The translations under genes and the position numbers were made by a program. Shown piece after piece: positions 26,729-35,222 of a stretch of DNA of 64,000 nt (the stretch's first letter is position 1; the number at the start of each line of letters is the position of its first letter). The stretch is taken from contig NZ_JAKCFC010000012.1 of NCBI RefSeq assembly GCF_021916785.1, positions 62,001 to 126,000 on the forward strand. The letters run 5' to 3'. Below the pieces are notes generated by a model. It worked only from the letters and a program-made list of their open reading frames with translations. It was not told the DNA's origin and made no database searches. The stretch is from Mycolicibacterium lacusdiani (lineage in GTDB: Bacteria > Actinomycetota > Actinomycetes > Mycobacteriales > Mycobacteriaceae).

Positions 26729-27183
26729 GACGCCTCGAGGTTCTCCGCGCACCGGGCCAACGATTCACACAATCGATCTCGCGCGAGATCGGTCAACCCG
26801 TTCAGCATCGACTCCTCGACCGAGAGGACGGCATCGTGACTGGCGGTCAGGCGCGTGCGGCCGGCGTCCGTGAGCGCCAACGCCGTGGTGCGACCGTGGG
26901 TCTGCGTCGTCGCGTTGCGGATGAGGCCCGCGGTGCGCAGGCCCGCGAGCAGGTCCTGCAGCGACTGCCGGGTGACGAAGCAGAGCCTTGCCAACTCGGC
27001 CGCCGACGCATCGGGATGGTCGGCCAGTGCGCGCAACGCCACGTACTGCGCCATGGACAGGCCGGTCGGACGCAGTGCGGCGTCGCACTGCCGCCGCAGC
27101 GACTGCTGTACTCGCTTGATCAGATAACCCGCGCCCGCCTCGACGTCTGGCTTCGACTTCGGCTTCGGCTCCAACACGGACAT
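26725..27183 (-). CDS. MarR-family transcriptional regulator
   Basis: A 152-residue winged-helix regulator: LRALADHPDASAAELARLCFVTRQSLQDLLAGL is the helix-turn-helix region (about residues 50-82), followed by the wing with TQTHGRTTALALTDAGR. The family represses divergent genes and is released by phenolic compounds or oxidants. Its ATG overlaps an operator-like dyad, and the divergent target is the ABM-domain gene. The following YrhK-like gene is co-transcribed. Confidence 0.9.
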   Translation of the reverse strand: MSVLEPKPKSKPDVEAGAGYLIKRVQQSLRRQCDAALRPTGLSMAQYVALRALADHPDASAAELARLCFVTRQSLQDLLAGLRTAGLIRNATTQTHGRTTALALTDAGRTRLTASHDAVLSVEESMLNGLTDLARDRLCESLARCAENLEAS

Positions 27184-27198
27184 GACAGGAACCTTACA
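27183..27198. promoter_or_regulatory. Candidate MarR operator, left copy
   Basis: TGACAGGAACCTTACA is an imperfect palindrome and matches the inverted right copy at 12 or more of 16 positions. It begins at the MarR start codon and includes that gene's AAGG ribosome binding site, so binding here would block the regulator's own expression. Confidence 0.6.
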
Positions 27199-27217
27199 TC
27201 GGGTCTACCATCGTCGG

Positions 27218-27233
27218 TGTAAGGAACCTGACA
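27218..27233. promoter_or_regulatory. Candidate MarR operator, right copy
   Basis: TGTAAGGAACCTGACA lies immediately before the GAGGAG ribosome binding site of the ABM gene. Its centre is 35 bp from the left copy and its orientation is opposite. The internal dyad (TGT.AGG..CCT.ACA) fits a MarR dimer. Confidence 0.6.
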
Positions 27234-27243
27234 GAGGAGAACG

Positions 27244-27576
27244 ATGACGACCATCACGACCCAATCCAGCCACGCGACCCTGATCAACGTCTTCACCGTG
27301 GCGCCGGACCGCGCCCACGCACTGGCCCGGCTGCTCACCGACGCCACCGAGGAGGTCATGGCACACCTGCCGGGCTTCGTCTCGGCGAACATCCACGTCA
27401 GCACCGACGGCACGCGCGTCGTCAACTACGCCCAGTGGGCGAGCGCCGAGGCCTTCTCGGCCATGCAGGCCGACCCCACGGCACGCGTGCACATGCAAGC
27501 GGCCGCCGAACTGGCCGACGGGTTCGACCCGCACTTCTACACCGTCGAATCGGTGCACGAAAGAGTGGTCGTCTAG
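27244..27576 (+). CDS. Antibiotic biosynthesis monooxygenase (ABM) domain protein
   Basis: A 110-residue ferredoxin-like alpha/beta protein of the ABM family: LINVFTVAPDRAHALARLL, then HLPGFVSANIHVSTDGTRVVNYAQW, and HFYTVESVHE at the end. Members act as cofactor-free oxygenases or quinol monooxygenases on aromatic or redox-active compounds. The divergent MarR regulator and the operator next to its ribosome binding site point to inducible detoxification. The stop interlocks with the leuB stop on CTAG (27573-27576). Confidence 0.85.
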   Translation: MTTITTQSSHATLINVFTVAPDRAHALARLLTDATEEVMAHLPGFVSANIHVSTDGTRVVNYAQWASAEAFSAMQADPTARVHMQAAAELADGFDPHFYTVESVHERVVV

Positions 27577-28595
27577 AGGAGCGACACGATCCGGTCGCCG
27601 ACCGCCGACGTCGACTGGGCCTCCGTGCCGCGGGTCGCGAGATGCTGCTCGACGGCTGCGTCGACGCGCGCTGCGGCAGCGTCCTCACCGACGTGCGAGA
27701 GCAGCAGTGCCACCGACATGATGGCCGCCGTCGGATCGGCGATCCCCTGACCCGCGATGTCGGGCGCACTGCCGTGCACCGGCTCGAACATCGACGGGTT
27801 CGTGCCCGTCGCATCGATGTTGCCGCTGGCGGCCAGCCCGATGCCCCCGGACACGGCTGCGGCAAGGTCGGTGATGATGTCGCCGAACAGGTTGTCGGTC
27901 ACGATCACGTCGAACCGGCCAGGGTCGGTCACCATGTGGATGGTTGCGGCATCGATGTGCTGATAGGCGACGTCGACGTCGGGGAACTCGCGGCCCACCT
28001 CGTCGACGATGCGGGCCCACAGCCTGCCGGCGAACGACAGGACGTTGGTCTTGTGCACCAGCGTGAGGTGCTTGCGCCGCTTGGTCGCCCTGGCGAAGGC
28101 GTCGCGCACGACCCGCTCGACACCGAATGCGGTGTTGAGGCTGACCTCGGTGGCCACCTCATGCGGAGTCCCCGCGCGGATCGCGCCACCGGTGCCGGTG
28201 TACGGACCCTCGGTGCCCTCGCGGACCACGACGAAGTCGATGGGCGGGTTGCCTGCCAGCGGGCTGTCCACCCCCGGAAGCAGCCGGGAGGGACGCAGGT
28301 TGACGTGGTGGTCGAGCTGGAAGCGCAGCGTCAGGAGCAGGCCGCGTTCGAGTACGCCGCTGGGCACGGACGGATCGCCGATGGCGCCCAACAGGATTGC
28401 GTCATGGCCCCGCAACTCGTCGACCATGCCCTCGGGCAGCGTCTCGCCGGTGGCGTGATAGCGGCGCGCACCGAGGTCGTACTCGGTGCGTTCGGTTCCC
28501 GGCAGGACCACGTCGAGCACCTTGAGCGCCTCGGCGATGACCTCCGGTCCGATGCCGTCACCGGCGATCACGGCGAGCTTCAACGGAGAACTCAC
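27573..28595 (-). CDS. leuB: 3-isopropylmalate dehydrogenase
   Basis: A 340-residue isocitrate/isopropylmalate dehydrogenase-family enzyme. Motifs include AVIAGDGIGPEVIAEAL, VVVREGTEGPYTG, HKTNVL and NLFGDIITDLAAAVSGGIGLA. It oxidatively decarboxylates 3-isopropylmalate in leucine synthesis. The GTG at 28595 overlaps the serA stop by 4 bp (GTGA), so serine and leucine genes are translationally linked here, in the same order as M. tuberculosis serA1-leuB. Confidence 0.97.
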   Translation of the reverse strand: MSSPLKLAVIAGDGIGPEVIAEALKVLDVVLPGTERTEYDLGARRYHATGETLPEGMVDELRGHDAILLGAIGDPSVPSGVLERGLLLTLRFQLDHHVNLRPSRLLPGVDSPLAGNPPIDFVVVREGTEGPYTGTGGAIRAGTPHEVATEVSLNTAFGVERVVRDAFARATKRRKHLTLVHKTNVLSFAGRLWARIVDEVGREFPDVDVAYQHIDAATIHMVTDPGRFDVIVTDNLFGDIITDLAAAVSGGIGLAASGNIDATGTNPSMFEPVHGSAPDIAGQGIADPTAAIMSVALLLSHVGEDAAAARVDAAVEQHLATRGTEAQSTSAVGDRIVSLL

Positions 28596-30178
28596 GACAG
28601 GTCCACCAGTTCCAGCGTGGCGGCGTCGACCTCGGCGCCGATGGTCGAGAGCACGTCCGCGTCGACCCGACGGTCGAGCCGCAGCATGATCGTCGCGCCG
28701 TCGCCGTCGGCATCCTGGCTCAGCTGCGCGGCGAGGATGTTGACGCCGGCGCCGCCCAGCAGCGTGCCGATCTTGCCAAGTGCCCCTGGCTGATCGCTGT
28801 AATTGATGATCAGGTTGACGCCCTCGGCGCGCAGGTCGAAGTTGCGCGCGTTGATCTGCACGATCTTCTCGACCTGCTGCGGGCCGGACAGCGTGCCTGC
28901 GACGTTGACCGACGATCCGTCGGCGGCCACGGCACGAACGTCGACGACGCTGCGGTGGTTCGGGCTCTCCGACTCGGTGTCGATGGTTGCCTCGACGCCG
29001 CGCTCGGCGGCCAGCGCGGGTGCGTTGACGAACGTCACCTGGTCCTCGATGACGGCGGAGAACAGCCCGCGCAGCGCCGACAGGCGCAGCACCCCGACTT
29101 CCTCGGAAGCCAGTTCGCCGCGCACCTGCACGCACAGGTTGGTGGGCAGTTCGGCTGACAGCGCGCCGGCCAGCAGGCCCAGCTTGCGGGCGAGGTCGAG
29201 CCACGGCGCGACCTCCTCACCCACGACGCCGCCACCGACGTTCACGGCATCGGGGACGAACTCCCCCGCCAGCGCCAGCCGGACGCTGGCGGCGACGTCG
29301 GTACCGGCCCGGTCCTGCGCCTCGGCGGTCGACGCACCGAGGTGCGGGGTCACGACGACCTGCGGCAGCTCGAACAGCGGGCTGTCGGTGCACGGCTCGG
29401 TGGCGAACACGTCGAGCCCCGCACCGCGGACGTGACCGCTCGTGATGGCGTCGGCGAGCGCCTGCTCGTCGATCAGCCCACCGCGGGCGGCGTTGACGAT
29501 GATGACGCCGGGCTTGGTCTTGGCCAGCGTCTCCTTGCCGAGCAGTCCCGCCGTCTCCTTGGTCTTCGGCAGGTGCACGGAGATGAAGTCGGCGCGAGCG
29601 AGCAACTCGTCGAGCGTCAGCAGTTCGATGCCGAGCTGGGCGGCGCGGGCCTGCGACACGTACGGGTCATAGGCGGTGATGTGTGCGCCGAACGCGGCGA
29701 GCCGCTGCGCGACGAGCTGACCGATCCGGCCGAGTCCGACGACGCCGACGGTCTTGCCGAAGATCTCGGTGCCCGAAAACGACGAGCGCTTCCAGGTGTG
29801 CTCACGCAGCGTCGCGTCGGCGGCCGGAATCTGCCGGGCGGTCGCCAGCAGCAGGGCCAGCGCGTGCTCGGCGGCGCTGTGGATGTTGGACGTCGGCGCG
29901 TTGACGACAAGGACGCCGCGGGCGGTCGCCGCGTCGACGTCGACGTTGTCGAGGCCGACGCCCGCCCGCGCGACGATCTTCAGCTTGGGCGCCGCGGCCA
30001 GTACCTCGGCGTCGACGGTGGTGGCCGAGCGCACCAGCAGCGCATCGGCGTCGGGCACGGCGGCCAGCAGCTTGGGCCGGTCCGGCCCGTCGACCCAGCG
30101 CACCTCGACCTGGTCACCCAGTGCGTCGACGGTCGAAGAAGCCAGTTTGTCGGCGATCAGTACCACGGGAAGACTCAC
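28592..30178 (-). CDS. serA: D-3-phosphoglycerate dehydrogenase
   Basis: A 528-residue long-form PGDH. The nucleotide-binding motif GVVGLGRIGQLVAQRL is near residues 144-159. Catalytic elements NAARGGLIDEQAL, DVFATEP and TPHLGASTAEAQ follow. The C-terminal half has the intervening domain and an ACT domain (NLIINYSDQPGALGKIG) for serine feedback, as in mycobacterial SerA1. It catalyses the first step of serine synthesis. Confidence 0.97.
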   Translation of the reverse strand: MSLPVVLIADKLASSTVDALGDQVEVRWVDGPDRPKLLAAVPDADALLVRSATTVDAEVLAAAPKLKIVARAGVGLDNVDVDAATARGVLVVNAPTSNIHSAAEHALALLLATARQIPAADATLREHTWKRSSFSGTEIFGKTVGVVGLGRIGQLVAQRLAAFGAHITAYDPYVSQARAAQLGIELLTLDELLARADFISVHLPKTKETAGLLGKETLAKTKPGVIIVNAARGGLIDEQALADAITSGHVRGAGLDVFATEPCTDSPLFELPQVVVTPHLGASTAEAQDRAGTDVAASVRLALAGEFVPDAVNVGGGVVGEEVAPWLDLARKLGLLAGALSAELPTNLCVQVRGELASEEVGVLRLSALRGLFSAVIEDQVTFVNAPALAAERGVEATIDTESESPNHRSVVDVRAVAADGSSVNVAGTLSGPQQVEKIVQINARNFDLRAEGVNLIINYSDQPGALGKIGTLLGGAGVNILAAQLSQDADGDGATIMLRLDRRVDADVLSTIGAEVDAATLELVDLS

Positions 30179-30208
30179 GCGGTAAGAGTAATGGGCTGGA
30201 AATGGACG

Positions 30209-30308
30209 CCGGCGGGCAGGAGCGAAGCGACCCGGGGAAGGATCCGGCGGGCAGGAGCGAAGCGACCCGGGGAAGGATCCGGCGGGCAGGAGCGAAGCGA
30301 CCCGGGGA
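30209..30308 (+). repeat. Tandem repeat locus A, 35 bp x 3 (GAGCGRAGCGAC family)
   Basis: Three head-to-tail copies start at 30209, 30244 and 30279. Each contains the core GGGCAGGAGCGAAGCGAC followed by CCGGGGAAG. The third copy runs into GGGGAGAG, which serves as the ribosome binding site of the next gene. Because 35 is not a multiple of three, the copies would be read in three different frames, so this is non-coding. The same core occurs at 50833-50940 and, shortened, at 41725-41818. Confidence 0.9.
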
Positions 30309-30318
30309 GAGTGAACAC

Positions 30319-31749
30319 GTGGACGTCACCGTCGTCGGCAGCGGACCCAACGGGTTGAGCGCAGCCGTCATCCTGGCTCGCGCCGGCCTGTCAGTCCGGG
30401 TGATCGAGGCCCAAACCACCCCGGGCGGCGGTGCGCGGACCCTTCCCGACCCGGAGTACCCCGGCGTGCTGCACGACGTCTGCTCGGCCGTTCACCCGCT
30501 GGGGGTGGCGTCGCCGTTCTTCGCCGAGTTCGACCTGGCCGCCCGCGGCGTCGAGTTGGTGGCGCCAGACATCTCGTACGCGAACCCGCTGCCGGGCCGT
30601 TCCGCGGCGGTGGCGTACCGCTCGCTGGAGCGGACCTGCTCGGAACTCGACGACGGCGCGTCCTGGCGGCGATTGTTCGGACCGCTGGCCGACCACGTGG
30701 ACGGCGTACTCGGCTTCTTCCTCGGCGACAAGCGCTCGCTGCCACCCGATCTGGTCACCACCGTGCGCACCGGGCTTCGGGTGCTGGCCATGGGCAGCCC
30801 GGCGTGGGGCCTGCTACGCGGGGACGACGCCCGCGCGCTGTTCACCGGCGTTGGCGTGCATGCCATCTCGCGGATGCCGTCGCCCGTCAACAGCGGTGCC
30901 GGGCTGATGCTCGGCACGGTCGCCCACACCGCGGGCTGGCCCGTGCCGGTGGGCGGAACGCAAACCATTGCGGACGCGCTGATCTCGGACTTGCGAGCCC
31001 ACGGTGGCGAACTGGTGCTCGGCGAGCCCGTCACCACGCCGCCCGAGGGCGTGGTGGTGTGGGACACCGCGCCGACCGCGCTGCTCGACGTCTACGGCAC
31101 CGCCGTACCGGAGCGGTACGCAAAGGCGTTGCGCCGGTACCGATTCGGACCCGGTGTGTGCAAGATCGACTTCGTGCTGTCCGGTGACATTCCGTGGACC
31201 GACCCGCGCGTCGGGCAGGCGCCGACGGTGCACATGGGCGGCACCCGAGCCCAGATGGCACTCGCGGAGCGCGAGATCGCTGCGGGGCGCCACGCCGAAT
31301 GGCCGATGACGCTGTCCGCGCAGCCCCACGTCGCCGACCCGTCTCGCATCGACGAGCGCGGTCGTCGCCCGCTGTGGACGTACTCGCACGTCCCCGCGAA
31401 TTCGACCGCCGACCTGACCGAGACCGTCACGGCCATGTTCGAACGTGCCGCGCCGGGTTTCTGCGACCTCGTCGTCGCCTCGAGGTGCGTACCTGCCGCG
31501 CAGATGTCCCGTCACAACGCCAACTACGTCGGCGGCGACATCATCGTCGGCGGGGCGACGCTGTTCGCGGCGATGATCGGCCCGACCCTGCGGCTGGACC
31601 CGTGGACGACGCCCATTCCACGGGCCTATCTGTGCTCGTCGGCCACTCCACCGGGCACGGGCGTACACGGCATGGCCGGCTTCTACGCCGCGCGTTCCGT
31701 GCTGCGCCGCGAGTTCGGCATCACCGAGATGCCCGCGCTCGCGCCGTAG
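30319..31749 (+). CDS. NAD(P)/FAD-dependent oxidoreductase, phytoene-desaturase-like
   Basis: A 476-residue flavoprotein equivalent by position to Rv2997. The N-terminal dinucleotide motif VVGSGPNGLSAAV begins at residue 6 and is followed by EAQTTPGGGARTL. The C-terminus has the CrtI/COQ-like closing segment with PPGTGVHGMAGFYAA. The substrate is unknown. It belongs to the same superfamily as CrtI, encoded 250 bp downstream, but is much more distant from it than a CrtI duplicate would be. The GTG at 30319 is preferred; anything upstream runs into the repeats. Confidence 0.85.
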   Translation: MDVTVVGSGPNGLSAAVILARAGLSVRVIEAQTTPGGGARTLPDPEYPGVLHDVCSAVHPLGVASPFFAEFDLAARGVELVAPDISYANPLPGRSAAVAYRSLERTCSELDDGASWRRLFGPLADHVDGVLGFFLGDKRSLPPDLVTTVRTGLRVLAMGSPAWGLLRGDDARALFTGVGVHAISRMPSPVNSGAGLMLGTVAHTAGWPVPVGGTQTIADALISDLRAHGGELVLGEPVTTPPEGVVVWDTAPTALLDVYGTAVPERYAKALRRYRFGPGVCKIDFVLSGDIPWTDPRVGQAPTVHMGGTRAQMALAEREIAAGRHAEWPMTLSAQPHVADPSRIDERGRRPLWTYSHVPANSTADLTETVTAMFERAAPGFCDLVVASRCVPAAQMSRHNANYVGGDIIVGGATLFAAMIGPTLRLDPWTTPIPRAYLCSSATPPGTGVHGMAGFYAARSVLRREFGITEMPALAP

Positions 31750-32001
31750 CAGTTCTTTCCATTCGCTGAATTCCCCGGGCCGATCGTTTCCCGAACGTCC
31801 CTGGTCGTGATTGGCTGGAGACATCATGGCCGGGGTGTCGCGGGGAGCGGATGACGTAGTCGTTACGGGTCACTGCTCGCCGATTCACTGCCGACCGAGC
31901 GGGTATCCCGCCGCGAAACGGCGGGCGACGAGAAACGAGATGCGCTTGAATACGGGCCACCATCGGCAGACAGTCCCCTCGACGACGCTGCGGACGTCCT
32001 G

Positions 32002-33522
32002 ATGCGCACGGTGGGTGGCGGCAGCGGACGCGTCGTGGTCGTCGGTGCGGGCCTTGCGGGATTGTCCGCCGCGTTGCACCTGGCCGGCCGCGGTCGCGCC
32101 GTATCGGTCGTGGAACGCGGGAGCCATCCCGGCGGGCGCGTGGGCCGGGCGGACATCGGCGGGTACCTCCTCGACACGGGGCCCACGGTGCTGACGATGC
32201 CCGAGATCATCGACGAGACGTTCGCCGCGGTCGGCGAGTCCATGGCGGCGCGTTTGACGCTGCACCGCGTCGACCCTGCGTACCGCGCGTCGTTCGCCGA
32301 CGGGTCGACGCTCAACGTGTACGCCGACGCCGATCTCATGGCCGCGGAGATCACCCGCTTCTCCGGTCCCGACGAGGCCCGCGGCTATCTTCGGCTGCGC
32401 GAGTGGCTGACGCGGCTCTACAGCACTGAGTTCGACGGCTTCATCTCCTCGAACTTCGATTCGCCGCTGAACCTGGTCACCCCCCAGCTGGCGCGACTGC
32501 TCGCGATGGGCGCGTTCCGCAACTGGGACACCATGGTGCGCAAGTTCATCAGCGACGAACGCCTGGTGCGGGTCTTCACCTTCCAGGCGCTCTACGCAGG
32601 CGTTCCGCCGCAGCGGGCGCTGGCCGTCTACGCGGTGATCGCCTACATGGACACCGTCTCCGGGGTCTACTTCCCGGAGGGCGGCATGCGGGCGCTCCCC
32701 GACGCGATGGCGGCCGCAGCCGTCGACGCAGGGGTCGAATTTCATTACGACGCAACGGTTTCGGAGCTGGAACGCAGCGGGGACCGCATCACCGCCGTGC
32801 GCACCGCCGACGGCCGGCGGATCGAGGCGGGCACCGTGGTGCTCACCACCGAGCTGCCCGACACCTACCGGCTCCTCGGCCGGACTCCCCGCAGGCTGCT
32901 CAAGGTGCGTCCTGCACCGTCGGCCGTCGTGGCGCACGTCGGCTGCCGCGCCGTCGAGGGCGCGGCAATGGAGTCCGCGGGGCACCACACCATCGTCTTC
33001 GGCGACGCCTGGAAGCAGACGTTCACCGACATCATCGACGACGGCCGCGTGATGGGTGATCCGTCGCTGCTGGTCACCCGCCCCACGGCGAGCGAGCCCG
33101 GTCTCGCACCGGCCGGCCGCGACCTGCTCTACGTCCTCGCCCCGGCGCCGAACACCGAGGTCGGAACGATGGATTGGGATCGCACCGGCTCCGACTACGT
33201 CGACCGCATGCTCGACGTCGTCACCCGCAGGCTGCCCGGCGTGGGGCTGGACGCCGAACTCCTGCACACCATCACGCCCGCGGACTGGGCCAGGCAGGGC
33301 ATGGCGGCGGGAACGCCGTTCGCGCTGGCGCACACCTTCGCCCAGACCGGCCCGTTCCGCCCGGCCAACGTCGTGCGGGGCATCGACAACGTGGTGCTGG
33401 CCGGATCGTCGACCGTTCCCGGTGTCGGGGTGCCGACGGCCATCATCTCCGGGCGCCTCGCGGCCGACCGGGTCACCGGTGTCGCGGCTGAGGGTAGGCA
33501 GATTCGGACGGTGACGTCGTGA
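32002..33522 (+). CDS. crtI: Phytoene desaturase
   Basis: A 506-residue CrtI-family flavoenzyme. GAGLAG is at residues 15-20 of the N-terminal Rossmann motif. GGRVGRADIGGYLLDTGPTV, AVYAVIAYMDTVSGVYFPEGGM (split over residues about 212-233) and the C-terminal TVPGVGVPTAIISGRLAADR are diagnostic. It desaturates phytoene toward lycopene or neurosporene at the membrane. Its stop overlaps crtB by 4 bp. The 252-bp interval before it has a reduced GC content and a GGGTAT at 31901, reminiscent of a SigF -10, but no matching -35. Confidence 0.93.
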   Translation: MRTVGGGSGRVVVVGAGLAGLSAALHLAGRGRAVSVVERGSHPGGRVGRADIGGYLLDTGPTVLTMPEIIDETFAAVGESMAARLTLHRVDPAYRASFADGSTLNVYADADLMAAEITRFSGPDEARGYLRLREWLTRLYSTEFDGFISSNFDSPLNLVTPQLARLLAMGAFRNWDTMVRKFISDERLVRVFTFQALYAGVPPQRALAVYAVIAYMDTVSGVYFPEGGMRALPDAMAAAAVDAGVEFHYDATVSELERSGDRITAVRTADGRRIEAGTVVLTTELPDTYRLLGRTPRRLLKVRPAPSAVVAHVGCRAVEGAAMESAGHHTIVFGDAWKQTFTDIIDDGRVMGDPSLLVTRPTASEPGLAPAGRDLLYVLAPAPNTEVGTMDWDRTGSDYVDRMLDVVTRRLPGVGLDAELLHTITPADWARQGMAAGTPFALAHTFAQTGPFRPANVVRGIDNVVLAGSSTVPGVGVPTAIISGRLAADRVTGVAAEGRQIRTVTS

Positions 33523-34463
33523 TCAGTTCGGAATTGGACGCCGCGGGGGTGCGCGATCCCGAACTACGCGACGCCTATGCCAGGTGCCGTGCTATCAACG
33601 CGCAGTACGGCCGCACGTTCTTCCTCGCGACCAGGCTGCTCGCACCCGAGCAGCGCCCGGCCGTGCATGCGCTCTACGGCTTCGCCCGGCATGCCGACGA
33701 CATCCTCGACGACTTCAGCGCGGCGAGTATCGACGAGCGCGCGAACCGATTGCAGGGGTTGGCCACCGACCTGTTCAAGCGGCTCGTCGACAACGTGGAC
33801 TCCGGCGACGATCCCACGCTGACTGCGGTCACCCATACGGCGCGCAAGTACGGCCTCGACTGGCAACTGTTCGACGACTTCCTCGAGTCGATGCGCATGG
33901 ATCTCACGATCACCGACTATCCGGACCGGGCGGCGCTGGGCCGCTACATGTACGGGTCGGCCGAGGTGATCGGGCTGCAGATGCTCCCGGTCCTCGGCAC
34001 CCTCGGCACCCGAGAGGAGGCAGCCCCGTACGCCGCCGCGCTGGGCACGGCATTCCAGCTCACGAACTTCCTGCGCGACGTCGACGAGGACCTCGTGCGG
34101 GGCCGCGTGTACCTGCCTGCCGACGAACTCGCCGTGCACGGCGTCGACCGCGAGGTGCTGACGTGGTGCCACGACAACAAGCGCACCGACCAACGCGTCC
34201 GTCGCGCACTGGCCGAGCAGCACGAGGCCGCGCGGCGAGTGTACGACTACGCCGAAGGCGGCATCGCCATGCTCGCGCCGCGGTCCCGGCCCTGCGTCAG
34301 CGCCGCGCTCACGCTGTACTCCGAGATCCTCGATCGCATCGAGGAGATCGACTTCGCGGTGTTCAACGAGCGAGCCACCGTCGGCAAGCGGCGCCGCTTC
34401 GCGGTGGCTGCGACGGGGCTGACCCGAGCCTGGCGCGCCCGGCGCGCCGGACGGGGGTCGTGA
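33519..34463 (+). CDS. crtB: Phytoene synthase
   Basis: A 314-residue squalene/phytoene synthase. The two aspartate-rich Mg-diphosphate motifs are DDILDD (residues 60-65) and RDVDEDLVRGRVYLP (Asp187-Asp191). It condenses two geranylgeranyl diphosphates to phytoene. The GTG start overlaps the crtI stop (GTGA). No GGPP synthase gene is in this window, so the precursor must come from elsewhere. Confidence 0.95.
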   Translation: MISSELDAAGVRDPELRDAYARCRAINAQYGRTFFLATRLLAPEQRPAVHALYGFARHADDILDDFSAASIDERANRLQGLATDLFKRLVDNVDSGDDPTLTAVTHTARKYGLDWQLFDDFLESMRMDLTITDYPDRAALGRYMYGSAEVIGLQMLPVLGTLGTREEAAPYAAALGTAFQLTNFLRDVDEDLVRGRVYLPADELAVHGVDREVLTWCHDNKRTDQRVRRALAEQHEAARRVYDYAEGGIAMLAPRSRPCVSAALTLYSEILDRIEEIDFAVFNERATVGKRRRFAVAATGLTRAWRARRAGRGS

Positions 34464-34517
34464 CGGTGCACCACACTGTGGCAGCGTGAAGGGGCGCGGC
34501 AACCCAAGGAGGACACC

Positions 34518-35222
34518 ATGAACGTTCGTCGTGACGTACCGGTCGCATTCGATCCGGGAGCGAAGTCGTACGACGCCCTCGTCGGAGCGAATCCCGGCTA
34601 CAACGAACACCTTCGGCTCTCGGCGGAGCGCATGGCGCTGCCCGACGGTGGCCGCGGGCTCCGCCTGCTCGACGCGGGCTGCGGCACCGGCCTGTCCACG
34701 GCCGCACTGCTGTCGGTGGCCCCGCACGCCGAGATCGTCGCCGTCGACGGGTCGGCGGGCATGCTGGAACAGGCCCGCGCCAAGGAGTGGCCGTCGACCG
34801 TGCGCTTCGTCCACTCCTACGTGGAGCAGCTGGCCGAGGTGGGCATCGAGGGACCGTTCGACGGCATCCTCGCCGCGTACCTGATCCGCAACCTCGACGA
34901 CCCGGACGCCACCCTTGCCGAGTTCCGCAGGCTGTTGCGGCCCGGTGCGCCCCTGGCGGTACACGAGTACTCCGTCCGCGACTCGCCAAGGGCGAAGATC
35001 ACGTGGAACGCCGTCAGCACCGCGATCATCATCCCGTTCGGCAAACTGCGCACCGGTGACGCGAGCCTCTACCGCTACCTGCGTGACAGCGTGAACCGCT
35101 TCGACGGCGCAACCGCGTTCCGGGATCGTCTGCAGCGCAACGGATTCGTCAACGTCCGCAGTGAGACGATGCCCGGGTGGCAGAGCGGAGTCGTGCACAC
35201 CTTCCTCGCGGACGCGCCGTGA
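34518..35222 (+). CDS. Class I SAM-dependent methyltransferase of the carotenoid operon
   Basis: A 234-residue methyltransferase. SAM motif I is LDAGCGTGLSTAAL (residues 51-64), followed by the acidic VDGS loop. AAYLIRNLDDPDATLAEFRRLL and VHEYSVRDSP resemble UbiE/Coq5-like C- or quinone methyltransferases. AGGAGG precedes the ATG. It overlaps the Rieske gene by 4 bp and follows crtB by 54 bp. CrtT of Streptomyces carotenoid clusters is a plausible relative, but the substrate is unproven. Confidence 0.85.
   Translation: MNVRRDVPVAFDPGAKSYDALVGANPGYNEHLRLSAERMALPDGGRGLRLLDAGCGTGLSTAALLSVAPHAEIVAVDGSAGMLEQARAKEWPSTVRFVHSYVEQLAEVGIEGPFDGILAAYLIRNLDDPDATLAEFRRLLRPGAPLAVHEYSVRDSPRAKITWNAVSTAIIIPFGKLRTGDASLYRYLRDSVNRFDGATAFRDRLQRNGFVNVRSETMPGWQSGVVHTFLADAP

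Noticed and set aside
30209..30308. CRISPR-like direct repeats
   Set aside because: The copies are contiguous with no spacers, and no cas gene is in the window. The same holds for the arrays at 41725 and 50833.
30121..30318. N-terminal extension of the Rv2997-like oxidoreductase through the repeats
   Set aside because: It would encode the non-triplet 35-bp repeats in three frames and overlap the serA start; the conserved protein begins at the Rossmann strand after 30319.
31895..31910. SigF promoter before crtI
   Set aside because: A GGGTAT is present at 31901 but no GTTT/GGWWT element lies 15-17 bp upstream, so the call is not supported.
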